The position numbers were made by a program, and so were the translations under genes. DNA of 64,000 bases from positions 62,001-126,000 of the forward strand of contig JAGAJM010000006.1 of NCBI GenBank assembly GCA_017626055.1. The letters run 5' to 3'. Below, one piece after another: positions 32,899 to 42,367 of the stretch. The notes beneath the pieces were generated by a model. The model made no database searches and was not told the DNA's origin. It saw nothing but the letters and a program-made list of their open reading frames with translations. The first letter of the stretch is position 1. Each line of letters opens with the position of its first letter. The stretch is from a bacterium. GTDB lineage: Bacteria > Cyanobacteriota > Vampirovibrionia > Gastranaerophilales > Gastranaerophilaceae.

Positions 32899-34260
32899 CT
32901 AATTATTTAAACTGTGGATTGGTGCAGGAATTCTACCCCCACGTTTAACAAAACCAGTCGAAGATAGCGTATTTACTGGCATGATAGGTGCTTCACCTAA
33001 CAAGCCGCCATATGAAATTTTGTCACCGATATCTTTTCCATAAGCTGGGATAATTCTTACTGCAGTTGTTTTCTTGTTAATCATACCGATTGCCATTTCA
33101 TCTGCAATAATTCCAGCAATTGTGTCAGCTGGAGTTTTCCCTGGAATTGCAATCATATCAAGTCCAACTGAACAAACTGATGTCATAGCTTCCAATTTAT
33201 CAAATGTTAAACATCCAACTGTTGCAGCCTCAATCATTCCAGCGTCTTCTGAAACAGGAATGAAAGCTCCAGATAATCCACCAACGTGGGAGCTTGCCAT
33301 AATGCCACCTTTTTTAACCGCATCATTAAGCATAGCAAGTGCTGCTGTTGTGCCGTGCGCACCAGCATGTTCTAAGCCCATTGCTTGGAATATGCCCGCA
33401 ACACTATCACCAGGAGCTGGAGTTGGTGCTAATGATAAGTCAATTACACCAAAAGGAATATCTAATCTTTGAGCTAGTTTTCTTCCGATAAGTTCTCCAG
33501 TTGAAGTGATTTTGAAAGCAATTTCTTTAATTTTGTTTGCAAGTTCGCTCATATCTGCATCTTTTGGTAATGCTTCTACTGCAGCTCTAACTACACCAGG
33601 TCCAGAAACTCCAACGTTTAATGCACATTCTGGTTCACCCATCCCGCAAAATGCACCAGCCATAAATGGGTTATCTCCAGGAACGTTACAGAAAACCACA
33701 AGTTTTGCGGCACCAATACCATCTCTGTCTGCGGTTACTTCTGCTGCTTTTTTGATGATTTCAGACATTTTTAAAACTGCATCCATATTTATTCCAGCTT
33801 TTGATGATGCTAGGTTAATAGATGAGCAAACTCTTTCAGTTGTTGCCATAGCTTCTGGAATACTTTCGATTAAAAGTTTATCTCCTTTTGTGCAACCTTT
33901 TTCAACTAATGCTGAGAACCCACCGATAAAGTTTACGCCTACTTCTTGAGCGGCTTTATCTAATGTTTGAGCAATTTTTACATAATCTGGATTTTTGCAA
34001 GATTCACCAATAAACGAAATTGGAGTAACTGCAATCCTCTTATTGATAATTGGAATAGAATATTCGTCTGCTAATTCATCTGCATATTCTACCAAATTTT
34101 TTGCATATTTTTTAATCTTGTTGTAAATCTTTTCGCATACTGTGTCTGTATCTTCTGCAATACAATCTCTAAGACTCAAGGCTAGCGTTACAGTCCTAAT
34201 ATCAAGATTGTACAGGCGAATCATATTCATTGTTTCAATAATATTATTTGTATCTATCAT
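32899..34260 (-). CDS. UPF0210 / PFL-family protein
   Basis: A 453-residue member of the UPF0210 (DUF711) family, whose structure resembles the pyruvate formate-lyase fold; function is not settled. Family features are the opening [53 protein letters not shown] and the glycine-rich [20 protein letters not shown]. An ACT-domain regulator (UPF0237) is often its partner but is not seen here. The start overlaps the stop of the MotB/ZorB-like gene by 4 nt, so it belongs to that operon. Confidence 0.9.
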   Translation of the reverse strand: MIDTNNIIETMNMIRLYNLDIRTVTLALSLRDCIAEDTDTVCEKIYNKIKKYAKNLVEYADELADEYSIPIINKRIAVTPISFIGESCKNPDYVKIAQTLDKAAQEVGVNFIGGFSALVEKGCTKGDKLLIESIPEAMATTERVCSSINLASSKAGINMDAVLKMSEIIKKAAEVTADRDGIGAAKLVVFCNVPGDNPFMAGAFCGMGEPECALNVGVSGPGVVRAAVEALPKDADMSELANKIKEIAFKITSTGELIGRKLAQRLDIPFGVIDLSLAPTPAPGDSVAGIFQAMGLEHAGAHGTTAALAMLNDAVKKGGIMASSHVGGLSGAFIPVSEDAGMIEAATVGCLTFDKLEAMTSVCSVGLDMIAIPGKTPADTIAGIIADEMAIGMINKKTTAVRIIPAYGKDIGDKISYGGLLGEAPIMPVNTLSSTGFVKRGGRIPAPIHSLNN

Positions 34261-34976
34261 TTTTTTAATCCCAATGCTGTGGAAACATCCCAGCTCTTTA
34301 CTTTTAACTTTAACTCAACACGACGGCTCTTGTCGTAATCCTCAACTCCATTTACCAAAACTGGCTCGTTGTAACTCTTGCCTTCTACTACAACAATTTT
34401 TCTGAACTGTTCAGAATATTCTGGGTTGTAATTTGTTGAGAACATATATTCAGTCACTGCATGTGCACGTTTTAAACTCAATTCCATATTTTTTAGGAAT
34501 TGTTCTTCTTTAGTTTTTAACCCTGCAAATGTTTGTGAGTCTGTGTGCCCTTGAATAATAATAAATTCAATTTGTTCGGCTAATTCTTTATCTGCAAAAA
34601 TTGATTCAATATAAATCGGAGCAATTTTATCTAGCAATTTTTTACCATTATCTGATAATACATAACTGTTCAATTCAAAAAGTTCAACATCTGATATTTT
34701 TAAATCTCCAGTCATTTTATCTATTTCAACTTGGATATCTTCGCTATTTAAGTGACCGCCAATTTTTTCTGCTTCGAATTTTGAACTAATTTTTTCAGAA
34801 ACTTCCATCTGAATTTTTTGTTGTTGGACAGTTTGTTGTGAAAATCCAGTCATAGCAAGCACGAATAATGTGATGAAGATAATTGCCAAACCTAGCAATA
34901 GGTCAGCCATTGTTACCCAGAAAATATTACCTTCTGAATCTCCGCTATTCGATTGTCCTCTGAATTTTATACCCAT
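34257..34976 (-). CDS. MotB/ZorB-like OmpA-domain stator protein
   Basis: A 239-residue inner-membrane protein with one N-terminal helix carrying the ion-binding aspartate, Asp25, in [22 protein letters not shown] coiled linker and an OmpA/MotB peptidoglycan-binding domain follow ([37 protein letters not shown]). MotB and ZorB use such a helix with a MotA/ZorA ring to convert ion flow to motion. Its direct neighbour is a MotA/ZorA-like gene. No flagellar gene or ZorC/ZorD/ZorE was seen nearby, so its target is unknown. Confidence 0.8.
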   Translation of the reverse strand: MGIKFRGQSNSGDSEGNIFWVTMADLLLGLAIIFITLFVLAMTGFSQQTVQQQKIQMEVSEKISSKFEAEKIGGHLNSEDIQVEIDKMTGDLKISDVELFELNSYVLSDNGKKLLDKIAPIYIESIFADKELAEQIEFIIIQGHTDSQTFAGLKTKEEQFLKNMELSLKRAHAVTEYMFSTNYNPEYSEQFRKIVVVEGKSYNEPVLVNGVEDYDKSRRVELKLKVKSWDVSTALGLKK

Positions 34977-34984
34977 ACTTTCCT

Positions 34985-35893
34985 TTAGAATAATTCATCT
35001 ACTACGTCTGAATTTTTCTTTTCCTTTAATGATTCTTTTAGTTGTTTGTTTAGTTGATTTAATCCAAAAATTAGGTTTTCAAGATACGGAACTAAGTTTG
35101 TTGCCATACTTGTATTAAACGCTGTCTTGAATTGTACTGGAATATCTGACATAACATTTGTTGTTGTATTGTTAGATATTTTTGACTCTCTTAATAGTTC
35201 ATACAAGAATTTTTCTGCTGAAATACTTGCAAATAATCCACCCATAATTTCTTGAATTTTTCCTAATGGAGCTTTGCATAATTTATTATACATAAATCTT
35301 TCAATTAACAGATAAATAAGAGATGAACCTACTGCAACTACTGAAACTAATGCGGCAGTTTGCATGTTTACCATAAATCCAGATACAGATGCGATTGTTT
35401 TTTCTTGTGTAGAAAAGTCGATTCTACCGAATGCGATTGCAATATTCAAGAATGTGAACAAAGGACCAAAACCTGTTAAGATTGTTGGAATTGTTTGTGT
35501 CATCTTGTAGTTGAATTTTGAAGTTACTAAAGATTCTTCGTTAAAGAAATACAAAGGATCTGATGTTGTTTGTACGTTTTGTACAGTTGAAGATACATCT
35601 TTGTATTTCATATCTTGGTTATTTGATTTCAGAGCAATTGATTCAGAGAAAACTAATGTGTTTTTAAATTCTGACCAAATTGCTGATACATATGGGTTTT
35701 GTAACATCCAAGAGTCTATTTCTTTAAATCTAAAGTTAAGATCATTTTTCTTGAAGTTTTCCATATATAAAATGATTGCTTTTAAATTTTTCCCAACTTG
35801 CATATATTTTGAAAAGCAATAAATAGTAGATGATATAAAGGTTATCAACACTACTAAAATAGGGATATCTGTTATAATTTTTACGAAATTCAT
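34985..35893 (-). CDS. MotA/ZorA-like stator membrane protein
   Basis: 302 residues from ATG 35893, chosen because GGAGAG precedes it by ~7 nt; an upstream in-frame start at 35929 has no SD. It has three membrane helices: residues ~10-30 (IPILVVLITFISSTIYCF), ~160-185 (TIPTILTGFGPLFTFLNIAI) and ~200-225 (ALVSVVAVGSSLIYLLIE), the ExbB/TolQ/ZorA layout rather than the four helices of MotA. Unlike ZorA it has no long cytoplasmic tail. With the next gene it should form an ion-driven motor complex. Confidence 0.75.
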   Translation of the reverse strand: MNFVKIITDIPILVVLITFISSTIYCFSKYMQVGKNLKAIILYMENFKKNDLNFRFKEIDSWMLQNPYVSAIWSEFKNTLVFSESIALKSNNQDMKYKDVSSTVQNVQTTSDPLYFFNEESLVTSKFNYKMTQTIPTILTGFGPLFTFLNIAIAFGRIDFSTQEKTIASVSGFMVNMQTAALVSVVAVGSSLIYLLIERFMYNKLCKAPLGKIQEIMGGLFASISAEKFLYELLRESKISNNTTTNVMSDIPVQFKTAFNTSMATNLVPYLENLIFGLNQLNKQLKESLKEKKNSDVVDELF

Positions 35894-35950
35894 TCCAAAA
35901 CTCTCCATTCCTTGGGAGCATTGTAGCACATTTTCCCCGTGGTGGCAATG

Positions 35951-36613
35951 TTATTTCAATATAAATTTTAGACCTTCGTGGATGTATTTACCAATCAAAA
36001 TTAATACAAAGCTTGCGATAAGGTCATAAACAATTTTTAAACCGCTTTGTGCAGTAATCCAACCCCATATGAACATTCCGCCAGCTTGTTTAATTAGTGC
36101 GATAATAATCATGTACAGAATTCCACAGATGTGTATTGTGAAAACACCTGCCAAAGTTGCTTTAATTATATCTAAAAATGAATATTTGTCTAAGAGTTTG
36201 CCTGCAATTAGTAAGGCTGGAATATAAGCTAAAATATAGCCAAATCCGTATTCGCCAAAATATCTTATTCCGCCACCTAATGCAAATACTGGAACGAAAA
36301 ATAACCCAATTATAAGGTATAACAATACGCTAGTTAGTGCCATTCTTCTTCCTAAGATTGAGCAAATAAACATTATGATTGGGATTTGTGGAATAAACGG
36401 AATTGCGAATACAAAATTTTCCATCGATAGATTTTTATTTGTGAACAAATCTAGAGGGATAATATAATGTTTTAAATTTATGTTAATGAATGTAGAAGCG
36501 ATTATTAGTAATGTGCAAAAGATAATTATAACAAAATTTATTAGAGGAATTTTTATTTTCCTCTTCTTTTTGTCAATTCTTGTCATCTTAGGTATTAAAA
36601 CTTCTTCGCTCAT
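35951..36613 (-). CDS. bioY: BioY-family biotin transporter subunit
   Basis: An inner-membrane S-component that binds biotin, alone or with ECF module proteins. 220 residues: a basic N-terminus (TRIDKKKRKIKIP) and about six helices, with the BioY-type loop FALGGGIRYFGEYGFGYILA where the family has a glycine-rich GY motif. The call rests on this pattern and length; sequence is diverged, so confidence is moderate. It overlaps rimI by 4 nt and precedes the stator genes. Both biotin uptake and synthesis genes are thus in the window. Confidence 0.72.
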   Translation of the reverse strand: MSEEVLIPKMTRIDKKKRKIKIPLINFVIIIFCTLLIIASTFININLKHYIIPLDLFTNKNLSMENFVFAIPFIPQIPIIMFICSILGRRMALTSVLLYLIIGLFFVPVFALGGGIRYFGEYGFGYILAYIPALLIAGKLLDKYSFLDIIKATLAGVFTIHICGILYMIIIALIKQAGGMFIWGWITAQSGLKIVYDLIASFVLILIGKYIHEGLKFILK

Positions 36614-37143
36614 TGTATGTTTATTTTGCTTTCTAAATTTTTGATTGTTTCAGTATATTTTTCCTTAAATTCATCGAAGAAAATGTTTTTTGTCCACATG
36701 ATAAGGGCGTCTTCGTTATTATCTTGATAATAACCTTTGCGAGTTCCAAATGATGAAAATCCGTATTTGGAATATAAGTTTATTGCAGGTTCGTTGCTTA
36801 CTCTCACTTCAAGTGTTATGTATTTGATTTTTGCTTTGTAACAATCGTCAATAATTCGTTTTAAAAGGGCTTCAGCATATTTTCTGCGTCTAAATTCTGG
36901 AGCAATTGCGATTGTTGTGATGTGAGCTTCTTCTAAAATGTGCCAGCATCCAGCATAACCAGCTAATTCACCATCTGGGGTTTTGAGTGCATAATATTTT
37001 GCAAGTTCGTTGCTGATTTCACTTAAAAAAGATTCTTTTGACCAATGGTGATCACCATATGCGGATTGCTCAATTTTAATTACGCCATCTACATTGTCTG
37101 GTGTCATTTTGCTTATGATTACTGTATCGACATTTGTTTGCAT
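36610..37143 (-). CDS. rimI: Ribosomal-protein-alanine N-acetyltransferase-like (GNAT)
   Basis: 177 residues of GNAT fold: EQSAYGDHHWSKESF at the N-terminus, ITTIAIAPEFRRRKYAEALL (acetyl-CoA loop), LEVRVSNEPAINLYSKYGF and FGTRKGYYQDNNEDALIMW. This is the RimI pattern; RimI acetylates the S18 N-terminus. It leads the cluster rimI-bioY-stator pair-UPF0210. The C-terminal ~30 residues are an extra charged helix. Upstream is a 324-nt gap shared with infA. Confidence 0.88.
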   Translation of the reverse strand: MQTNVDTVIISKMTPDNVDGVIKIEQSAYGDHHWSKESFLSEISNELAKYYALKTPDGELAGYAGCWHILEEAHITTIAIAPEFRRRKYAEALLKRIIDDCYKAKIKYITLEVRVSNEPAINLYSKYGFSSFGTRKGYYQDNNEDALIMWTKNIFFDEFKEKYTETIKNLESKINIQ

Positions 37144-37467
37144 AATCTAATGTTAGCACGAGCGTTTTAGCCTTGCAATAATTTTAAAAAATATAACGCA
37201 AATGGTGTAATTTATTTAATTAATAATTCACACATTAGAACAACTTAATAAAAATTTACAAACATGGTAAAAAGATTATTTTTAAAGGTTTTGTGGCAAA
37301 CCTTTAAAATACTGGTTGTGTTGTATTTTTAATTAAACAATATGTAAAAATGATTATTAAGAACCCTTAAAAACCTTTTGAAATTGCTTGCAAACAAATA
37401 TTTTGCAAGTAGAATTAAAATATCCCATGATTGTGGGCAGTTTTACAAAGCCGAAAATGAGGAATAT
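37144..37467 (+). promoter_or_regulatory. Long spacer with infA operon promoter and inverted repeat
   Basis: The first ~240 nt are AT-rich with no gene seen. The likely infA promoter is TTGCAA (37388-37393), 16 nt, TAGAAT (37410-37415). An inverted repeat CTTGCAAA-N7-TTTGCAAG (37387-37409) covers the -35 and spacer, so a regulator could block it. SD GAGG lies 5 nt before ATG 37468. Confidence 0.55.
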
Positions 37468-37683
37468 ATGGCAAAAGACGTAATAGAATTAGAAGGTACG
37501 ATTGTTGAATCAATGCCGAATGCTATGTTCAAAGTTAAATTAGAAAATGGACATGAAATATTAGCTCACATTTCAGGCAAAATTAGAAAGAATTTCATCA
37601 GAATTTTGCCAGGTGACAAAGTAAAAGTCGAAATGACTCCATATGACTTAACAAAGGGTCGTATTACATTCAGACTTAAGTAA
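37468..37683 (+). CDS. infA: Translation initiation factor IF-1
   Basis: A 71-residue OB-fold protein that binds the 30S A site during initiation. Diagnostic sequence: [41 protein letters not shown] and [18 protein letters not shown]. The start is the ATG at 37468, with GAGG upstream; a longer frame from 37378 overlaps the promoter. It begins the long ribosomal/RNA polymerase operon. Confidence 0.97.
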   Translation: MAKDVIELEGTIVESMPNAMFKVKLENGHEILAHISGKIRKNFIRILPGDKVKVEMTPYDLTKGRITFRLK

Positions 37684-37726
37684 CACAAAATCTCACGTAC
37701 AAACAAATATATAAAGGAAAAGACAA

Positions 37727-37840
37727 ATGAAAGTAAGATCATCAGTTAAAAAAATTTGCGATAAATGCAAATGTATCAAAAGAAAAGGAAGAATCGCAGT
37801 TATCTGTGAAAACCCTAAACACAAACAAAGACAAGGCTAG
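37727..37840 (+). CDS. rpmJ: 50S ribosomal protein L36
   Basis: Only 37 residues: it begins [20 protein letters not shown] and ends in NPKHKQRQG. The zinc ligands Cys-x2-Cys-x12-Cys-x4-His are present. SD AAAGGA lies about 8 nt before ATG. It sits between infA and rpsM as in most bacteria. A repeat-like, structured spacer begins at its stop codon. Confidence 0.95.
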   Translation: MKVRSSVKKICDKCKCIKRKGRIAVICENPKHKQRQG

Positions 37841-37959
37841 ATTTTGCGTAGGGTGATGTGAACGAAGTGAACAAACCCGAAGATGCACGGAACGTAATGA
37901 GCCAAGTTTTACGAAGGAAAACATAGCGAATGATAGTGAAGTGTAAAACAATAATCTAG
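37837..37959 (+). repeat. Structured repeat-like spacer after rpmJ
   Basis: Bounded by CTAGATT (37837-37843) and AATCTAG (37953-37959). It opens with GATTTTGCGTAGGG, the same 14 nt that follow the ssb stop, and has an inner stem GTTTTAC/GTAAAAC. No gene fits. It separates rpmJ and rpsM within the operon transcript. Confidence 0.5.
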
Positions 37960-38060
37960 AAATTAACCCAGCTGAACTTGCGAGCTAAACGGCAGGTGGT
38001 GAGGAAGTATTTAAGCCTCATAAATAAAAAAATCTAACAACAAGAAAAGGAGAAAAATAA

Positions 38061-38426
38061 ATGGCAAGACTAGTAGGGGTAGATCTACCTCGTAACAAAA
38101 GAATGGAAATCGCATTAACTTATATTTATGGTATTGGACCAACTAGAGCTAAAAAAATCTTAGCTGCTACTGGCATCTCACCAGATTTAAGAACAGACGA
38201 CCTAACTGAAGAAGATATTAGATTACTTCGTAACGAATTATCTAACTACAACATCGAAGGTGACTTAAGACGTGAAATCACAATGAATATCAAACGTCTT
38301 CAAGAAATCGGTTCATTCAGAGGTATGCGTCACAAACGTAAACTTCCATGCCGCGGTCAAAGAACAAAAACAAATGCTAGAACTCAACGCGGTAAAAAAA
38401 CTGGCCCAGTTTCTAAAAAGAAATAA
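38061..38426 (+). CDS. rpsM: 30S ribosomal protein S13
   Basis: 121 residues. It sits in the head of the small subunit and contacts P-site tRNA. Sequence features: [32 protein letters not shown] and the basic C-terminal [30 protein letters not shown] precedes the ATG. Part of infA-rpmJ-rpsM-rpsK-rpsD-rpoA-rplQ. Confidence 0.97.
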   Translation: MARLVGVDLPRNKRMEIALTYIYGIGPTRAKKILAATGISPDLRTDDLTEEDIRLLRNELSNYNIEGDLRREITMNIKRLQEIGSFRGMRHKRKLPCRGQRTKTNARTQRGKKTGPVSKKK

Positions 38427-38489
38427 GACCTAATTAAGTTAAAGTATATTAATTAATAAAGATAAAGTAACAAGATAAAGGAAATAGAA

Positions 38490-38876
38490 ATGGCAAGACC
38501 ACAAAAAACTAAGAAAAAAGAAAAGAAAAACGTATTGCAAGGTGTTGTACATATTCAATCAACATTCAACAATACAATCGTAACATCTACTGATACTCAA
38601 GGTAATGCTATTGCTTGGGCAACAGCTGGTGCTTCTGGGTTCAAAGGTGCTAGAAAAGGTACTCCATTCGCAGCTCAATCTGCTGCTGAATTGGTTGCTA
38701 AAAAATCAATTGATCAAGGTATGAAAAAAGTTGAAGTTCATATCAAAGGACCTGGTTCAGGTAGAGAAACTGCAATCAGAGCTATCCAAGCTGCAGGTTT
38801 AGAAATTACTCTTATTAAAGACGTAACTCCTATTCCTCACAATGGATGCCGTCCACCTAAAAAACGTCGTGTATAG
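38490..38876 (+). CDS. rpsK: 30S ribosomal protein S11
   Basis: 128 residues, platform protein next to the E site. The pattern [35 protein letters not shown] and [16 protein letters not shown] is diagnostic. SD AAAGGAAA lies before the ATG. A 117-nt GC-richer spacer separates it from rpsD. Confidence 0.97.
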   Translation: MARPQKTKKKEKKNVLQGVVHIQSTFNNTIVTSTDTQGNAIAWATAGASGFKGARKGTPFAAQSAAELVAKKSIDQGMKKVEVHIKGPGSGRETAIRAIQAAGLEITLIKDVTPIPHNGCRPPKKRRV

Positions 38877-38993
38877 TACACGGCTACAAGTTGCCTAGAG
38901 TAACTTGGTTAGTGAAAGTAATAGGCGGGGGCTTGCGAATTAGTCCAAACGCAAACCATAGATGCCCCGCACAAGTAAAGGAGAAATTAAAAA
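38877..38993 (+). other. GC-richer spacer between rpsK and rpsD
   Basis: No gene fits. It can fold into a stem from GCGGGG (38933-38938) with CCCCGC (about 38964-38969), plus AAGTTGCCTAGAGTAACTT near its start. Such an RNA structure ahead of rpsD could serve as an S4 feedback site, as S4 is a known autoregulator; this is inference. Confidence 0.4.
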
Positions 38994-39596
38994 ATGTCAA
39001 GATATACAGGACCTACTAATAAATTATTTAGAAATAAAAAGGTTAAAGATTTGTCAAATAGAAAATTGACATCTTCTATGAGACAAACAGCTTCAGGCCA
39101 ACATGGTGCAGTTAGAAAAAAACTTTCTGAATATGCTCTTCACTTGGCTGAAAAACAAAAAATCAGATTTACTTACTTAGTAAGTGAAAAACAATTCGTA
39201 AGATACTACAACGAAGCTGCTAGAAGAAGTGGCGTTACAGGTACAATTCTTTTACAATTATTAGAATCAAGACTTGATAACATCTTATTCAGAGCTGGTT
39301 TCGGTATCACTCGTAAACAAACTAGACAAATTGTTAACCACGGTCACGTACTTGTTAACGGTAGAAAAGTTGATATCCCATCATACTTAGTTAAAGCAGG
39401 TGATGTAGTAACAGTTAAGTCAAGAAGCTCAAAATACTTAAATGATGTAATTGGTATGATCGATATGGCTTGTGCTCCAGCTTGGATGACAATCGATAAA
39501 GATGCATTAAAAATTACACTTGACAGAATTCCTGAAAGAGAAGAATTAGATCCGGAAATCAAGGAACAACTTGTAATCGAATATTATTCTAAGTAG
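38994..39596 (+). CDS. rpsD: 30S ribosomal protein S4
   Basis: 200 residues; primary 16S rRNA binder and, in several bacteria, an operon regulator. It has MSRYTGPTNKLFRNK, then the S4 domain (LESRLDNILFRAGFG, RQIVNHGHVLVNGRKVDIPSY). The zinc cysteines of longer S4 forms are absent. SD AAAGGAG precedes ATG. Unlike typical cyanobacteria, where rpsD is elsewhere, it lies inside this operon before rpoA. Confidence 0.97.
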   Translation: MSRYTGPTNKLFRNKKVKDLSNRKLTSSMRQTASGQHGAVRKKLSEYALHLAEKQKIRFTYLVSEKQFVRYYNEAARRSGVTGTILLQLLESRLDNILFRAGFGITRKQTRQIVNHGHVLVNGRKVDIPSYLVKAGDVVTVKSRSSKYLNDVIGMIDMACAPAWMTIDKDALKITLDRIPEREELDPEIKEQLVIEYYSK

Positions 39597-39665
39597 GAAT
39601 TGTAAGTAGTAAGCATTAGCTTATATAACTAGCAATTAAGTAGAGTATAACTAGGAGAAAAAAGA

Positions 39666-40634
39666 ATGGAATTAAAAATTAAATGTGTTAATACAGCAAC
39701 AAGTTCTGACGGTTCACAATATGGTAAATTCGTAATCGAACCATTAGAAAGAGGATTCGGTACTACAATTGGTAACTCTCTAAGACGTGTATTATTATCA
39801 AGTCTAGAAGGTACAGCAGTTACAAGTGCAAGAATTGAAGGTATTACTCACGAATATACAGCAATTCCTGGTGTTTTAGAAGACGTAATTGACGTTATGT
39901 TAAACTTGAAAGGTTTAGTTGTTAAAACTGACTCTAAAGATTCTCAACACTTAAGAATTGACGTTGATAAACCTGGTCCTGTATTGGCAAGTGATATTCA
40001 ATTACCTGCTGGTGTTAAAGTTGTTAACCCAGACTGGTTAATTTGTACAGTTGCTGATGGCGGTTCATTCCACGCTGATATAATCGTTGATTCAGGTAAA
40101 GGTTACGTTCCAAATGATGTTCCAAGAGATGCAAAAGATGCTTCAATCGATGTATTACCTATCGATGCAACATTTATGCCAATCAAGAGAGTTAGCTACA
40201 ACGTAGAAAGCGCTCGTGTTGGTGATGCATTAGACTTCGATAAATTAACTCTAGAAATCTGGTCAAACGGATCTGTTGATGTACAAAATGCTTTATCTCA
40301 AGCATCAAACTTACTAATCGAACACTTTATGCAAATTGCTTCAATTACTGGTCAACCAGTAGTTACTCCAGTTGCACAAATTGTTGATGAAGTTACAGTT
40401 GAAGAAGAAGCTCCTACAATGACAATTGAAGAATTAGAATTGTCAGTTAGAGCATACAACTGCTTGAAAAGAGCAAGCATCAATTCTATGGCTGAATTAT
40501 TGAAAAAATCAGAACATGATTTATTAAATATTAAAAACTTCGGTAAAAAGTCATCTGACGAAGTTATCGAAAGATTACACCACTTTGGTTTAGACTTAGC
40601 TCCAAGCCCAGTGGAAGAAGATTTAATCGGTTAA
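39666..40634 (+). CDS. rpoA: RNA polymerase alpha subunit
   Basis: 322 residues. The N-terminal domain (FVIEPLERGFGTTIGNSLRR, GTAVTSARIEG) dimerises and nucleates RNA polymerase assembly. The C-terminal domain (LELSVRAYNCLKRASINSM, NIKNFGKKSSDEVIERL) contacts promoter UP elements and activators. An acidic linker joins them. SD AGGAGAAAA is in place. It follows rpsD by 69 nt. Confidence 0.98.
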   Translation: MELKIKCVNTATSSDGSQYGKFVIEPLERGFGTTIGNSLRRVLLSSLEGTAVTSARIEGITHEYTAIPGVLEDVIDVMLNLKGLVVKTDSKDSQHLRIDVDKPGPVLASDIQLPAGVKVVNPDWLICTVADGGSFHADIIVDSGKGYVPNDVPRDAKDASIDVLPIDATFMPIKRVSYNVESARVGDALDFDKLTLEIWSNGSVDVQNALSQASNLLIEHFMQIASITGQPVVTPVAQIVDEVTVEEEAPTMTIEELELSVRAYNCLKRASINSMAELLKKSEHDLLNIKNFGKKSSDEVIERLHHFGLDLAPSPVEEDLIG

Positions 40635-40685
40635 TTCGATTAACTCGTAGTAAATACAATTAATTAATAAGTAAAGGATAAAAAA

Positions 40686-41114
40686 ATGAGACACCAAACA
40701 AAAAAACATACGCTTGGTAAGGCGCAAGATCAAAGAAAGGCTTTATTGCGTTCTTTGGCTACTGAGCTTTTTGTGCACGGTGAAATCACAACAACTATGG
40801 CTAGAGCAAAAGCTTTAAAACCATATGCTGAAAAGATTATCACTCTTGCTAAAAAAGGCGACCTTCACTCAATTCGCCAAGCTGCTAGATATATCTATAA
40901 CAAAGAAACTGGCAAATTTATGGACTTGGCTTCTGGTGAAGTATTTGAAACTCCACAAGCTGATAAAAAATTAGCTTCACAAACAGTTCTTAGAAAATTG
41001 TTCGTAATCATCGGTAAACAATATTCTGAGAAAAAAGGTGGATACACTAGAATCTACCATTTACCACCAAGACGTGGTGACGCTACTGAAATGGCACTTA
41101 TTCAATTGGTGTAG
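40686..41114 (+). CDS. rplQ: 50S ribosomal protein L17
   Basis: 142 residues, located at the polypeptide exit side of the large subunit. Diagnostic RHQTKKHTLGKAQDQRKALL and LFVHGEITTTMARAKALKPYAEK; the C-terminal YTRIYHLPPRRGDATEMALI is standard. An insertion of ~20 residues near YNKETGKFMDLASGEVFETP lengthens it beyond the usual ~120. Confidence 0.97.
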   Translation: MRHQTKKHTLGKAQDQRKALLRSLATELFVHGEITTTMARAKALKPYAEKIITLAKKGDLHSIRQAARYIYNKETGKFMDLASGEVFETPQADKKLASQTVLRKLFVIIGKQYSEKKGGYTRIYHLPPRRGDATEMALIQLV

Positions 41115-41120
41115 TTTCAG

Positions 41121-41909
41121 ATGCGATACGCTTTTCAAGTTCAGTACGTAGGTAAAAACTATGCTGGAAGTCAAATTCAGTTTGAAAATGGCGAACAAAT
41201 AGAAACACCAACAGTACAAGGTGAACTAGAAAAAGCACTTAGCACATTGATATTAGGCGGGCGTGATGCCGCTGGTAGCACTCCCGCAAAATATAATAGA
41301 CCGATTAAGGCAATTTTTTCTGGAAGAACAGATAAGGGTGTTAATTCACTCGGTCAAGTAGCTCATTTTGATACAGATGAAACGATTGTTGCTTCAAAGT
41401 TTCTCTATCAGATAAATGAAATTCTACCAGACGATATATCTGTTACTGACTTAAGAGAAGTTGATGAGTCGTTTCACGCTCAAAAGTCTGCTAAAAAACG
41501 TCATTACAGGTTTGAATTTATAAACAGACGTTGTAAAAACGCATTTGATGGCGATTTGATGAGGGTGAAATATCCGACAGATGTTGATAGGATGCAAAAA
41601 TCTTTAAACTATTTGTTAGGTGAACACGATTTTTCCAGTTTCAAGAGTTCCAGAACGCTAAACCCAAGCAAAATTTGCATTATATATGAAGCGAAAGTTT
41701 CAAAGGTCGATGACAAAGTTATTATTGATATTGTAGGAAATAGATTTCTTTATAATATGGTAAGAACAATTGTCGGTACTCTTTTAGAAATAGAAGGGCA
41801 CAATTTAGAACCTGAACATATGAAATATGTTTTGGATTCACAAGACCGCTCAAAGGCGGGAAGAACAGTTGATCCTCACGGATTAACACTAATGAAAGTA
41901 ATGTATTAA
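41121..41909 (+). CDS. truA: tRNA pseudouridine(38-40) synthase
   Basis: It isomerises uridines 38-40 in the tRNA anticodon arm. The catalytic aspartate is in [34 protein letters not shown] and [17 protein letters not shown] are family motifs. 262 residues. It starts 6 nt after rplQ and precedes rplM-rpsI, the order common in cyanobacteria and Firmicutes. Confidence 0.96.
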   Translation: MRYAFQVQYVGKNYAGSQIQFENGEQIETPTVQGELEKALSTLILGGRDAAGSTPAKYNRPIKAIFSGRTDKGVNSLGQVAHFDTDETIVASKFLYQINEILPDDISVTDLREVDESFHAQKSAKKRHYRFEFINRRCKNAFDGDLMRVKYPTDVDRMQKSLNYLLGEHDFSSFKSSRTLNPSKICIIYEAKVSKVDDKVIIDIVGNRFLYNMVRTIVGTLLEIEGHNLEPEHMKYVLDSQDRSKAGRTVDPHGLTLMKVMY

Positions 41910-41929
41910 TTAATAAACGGAGAAATGCA

Positions 41930-42367
41930 ATGAAAACATATTCAGCAAAACCTCTAGAAGTAGAAAGAAAATGGTATGTAATCGATGCTGAAGGCGAAAC
42001 ATTAGGTCGTCTAGCAGTTCGTGTTGCTAACATTTTAAGAGGTAAAAACAAACCTGAATACACTCCACACGTTGATACTGGTGATTTTGTTATCGTTATC
42101 AACGCTGCTAAAGTTGTTGTTTCAGGTAAAAAGGAAACTGATAAAGTTTACTTACACCACACTGGTTATCCAGGTGGCTTAAAATCAGCTACATTCAAAG
42201 AATTGATGGAAAAAGATCCTAGAATCGTTATTGAACATGCTGTTCGTGGTATGTTACAACACAACACTCTAGGTGCTGAACAATTCAACAAATTAAAAGT
42301 TTACGCTGGTGCTGAGCACCCACATGCTGCTCAAAAACCAATCGTTCTTGAAAAGGAGGCTAAATAA
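41930..42367 (+). CDS. rplM: 50S ribosomal protein L13
   Basis: 145 residues, an early assembly protein of the large subunit. [36 protein letters not shown] and [19 protein letters not shown] are diagnostic. SD CGGAG precedes ATG. Its stop TAA shares a base with the rpsI start. Confidence 0.97.
   Translation: MKTYSAKPLEVERKWYVIDAEGETLGRLAVRVANILRGKNKPEYTPHVDTGDFVIVINAAKVVVSGKKETDKVYLHHTGYPGGLKSATFKELMEKDPRIVIEHAVRGMLQHNTLGAEQFNKLKVYAGAEHPHAAQKPIVLEKEAK

Noticed and set aside
33074-33949. Two plus-strand frames opposite the UPF0210 gene
   Set aside because: Shadow frames of a well-supported conserved protein; no start signals.
34257-36613. Complete Zorya defence system
   Set aside because: ZorC, ZorD and ZorE are absent, and the flanking genes are rimI, bioY and UPF0210.
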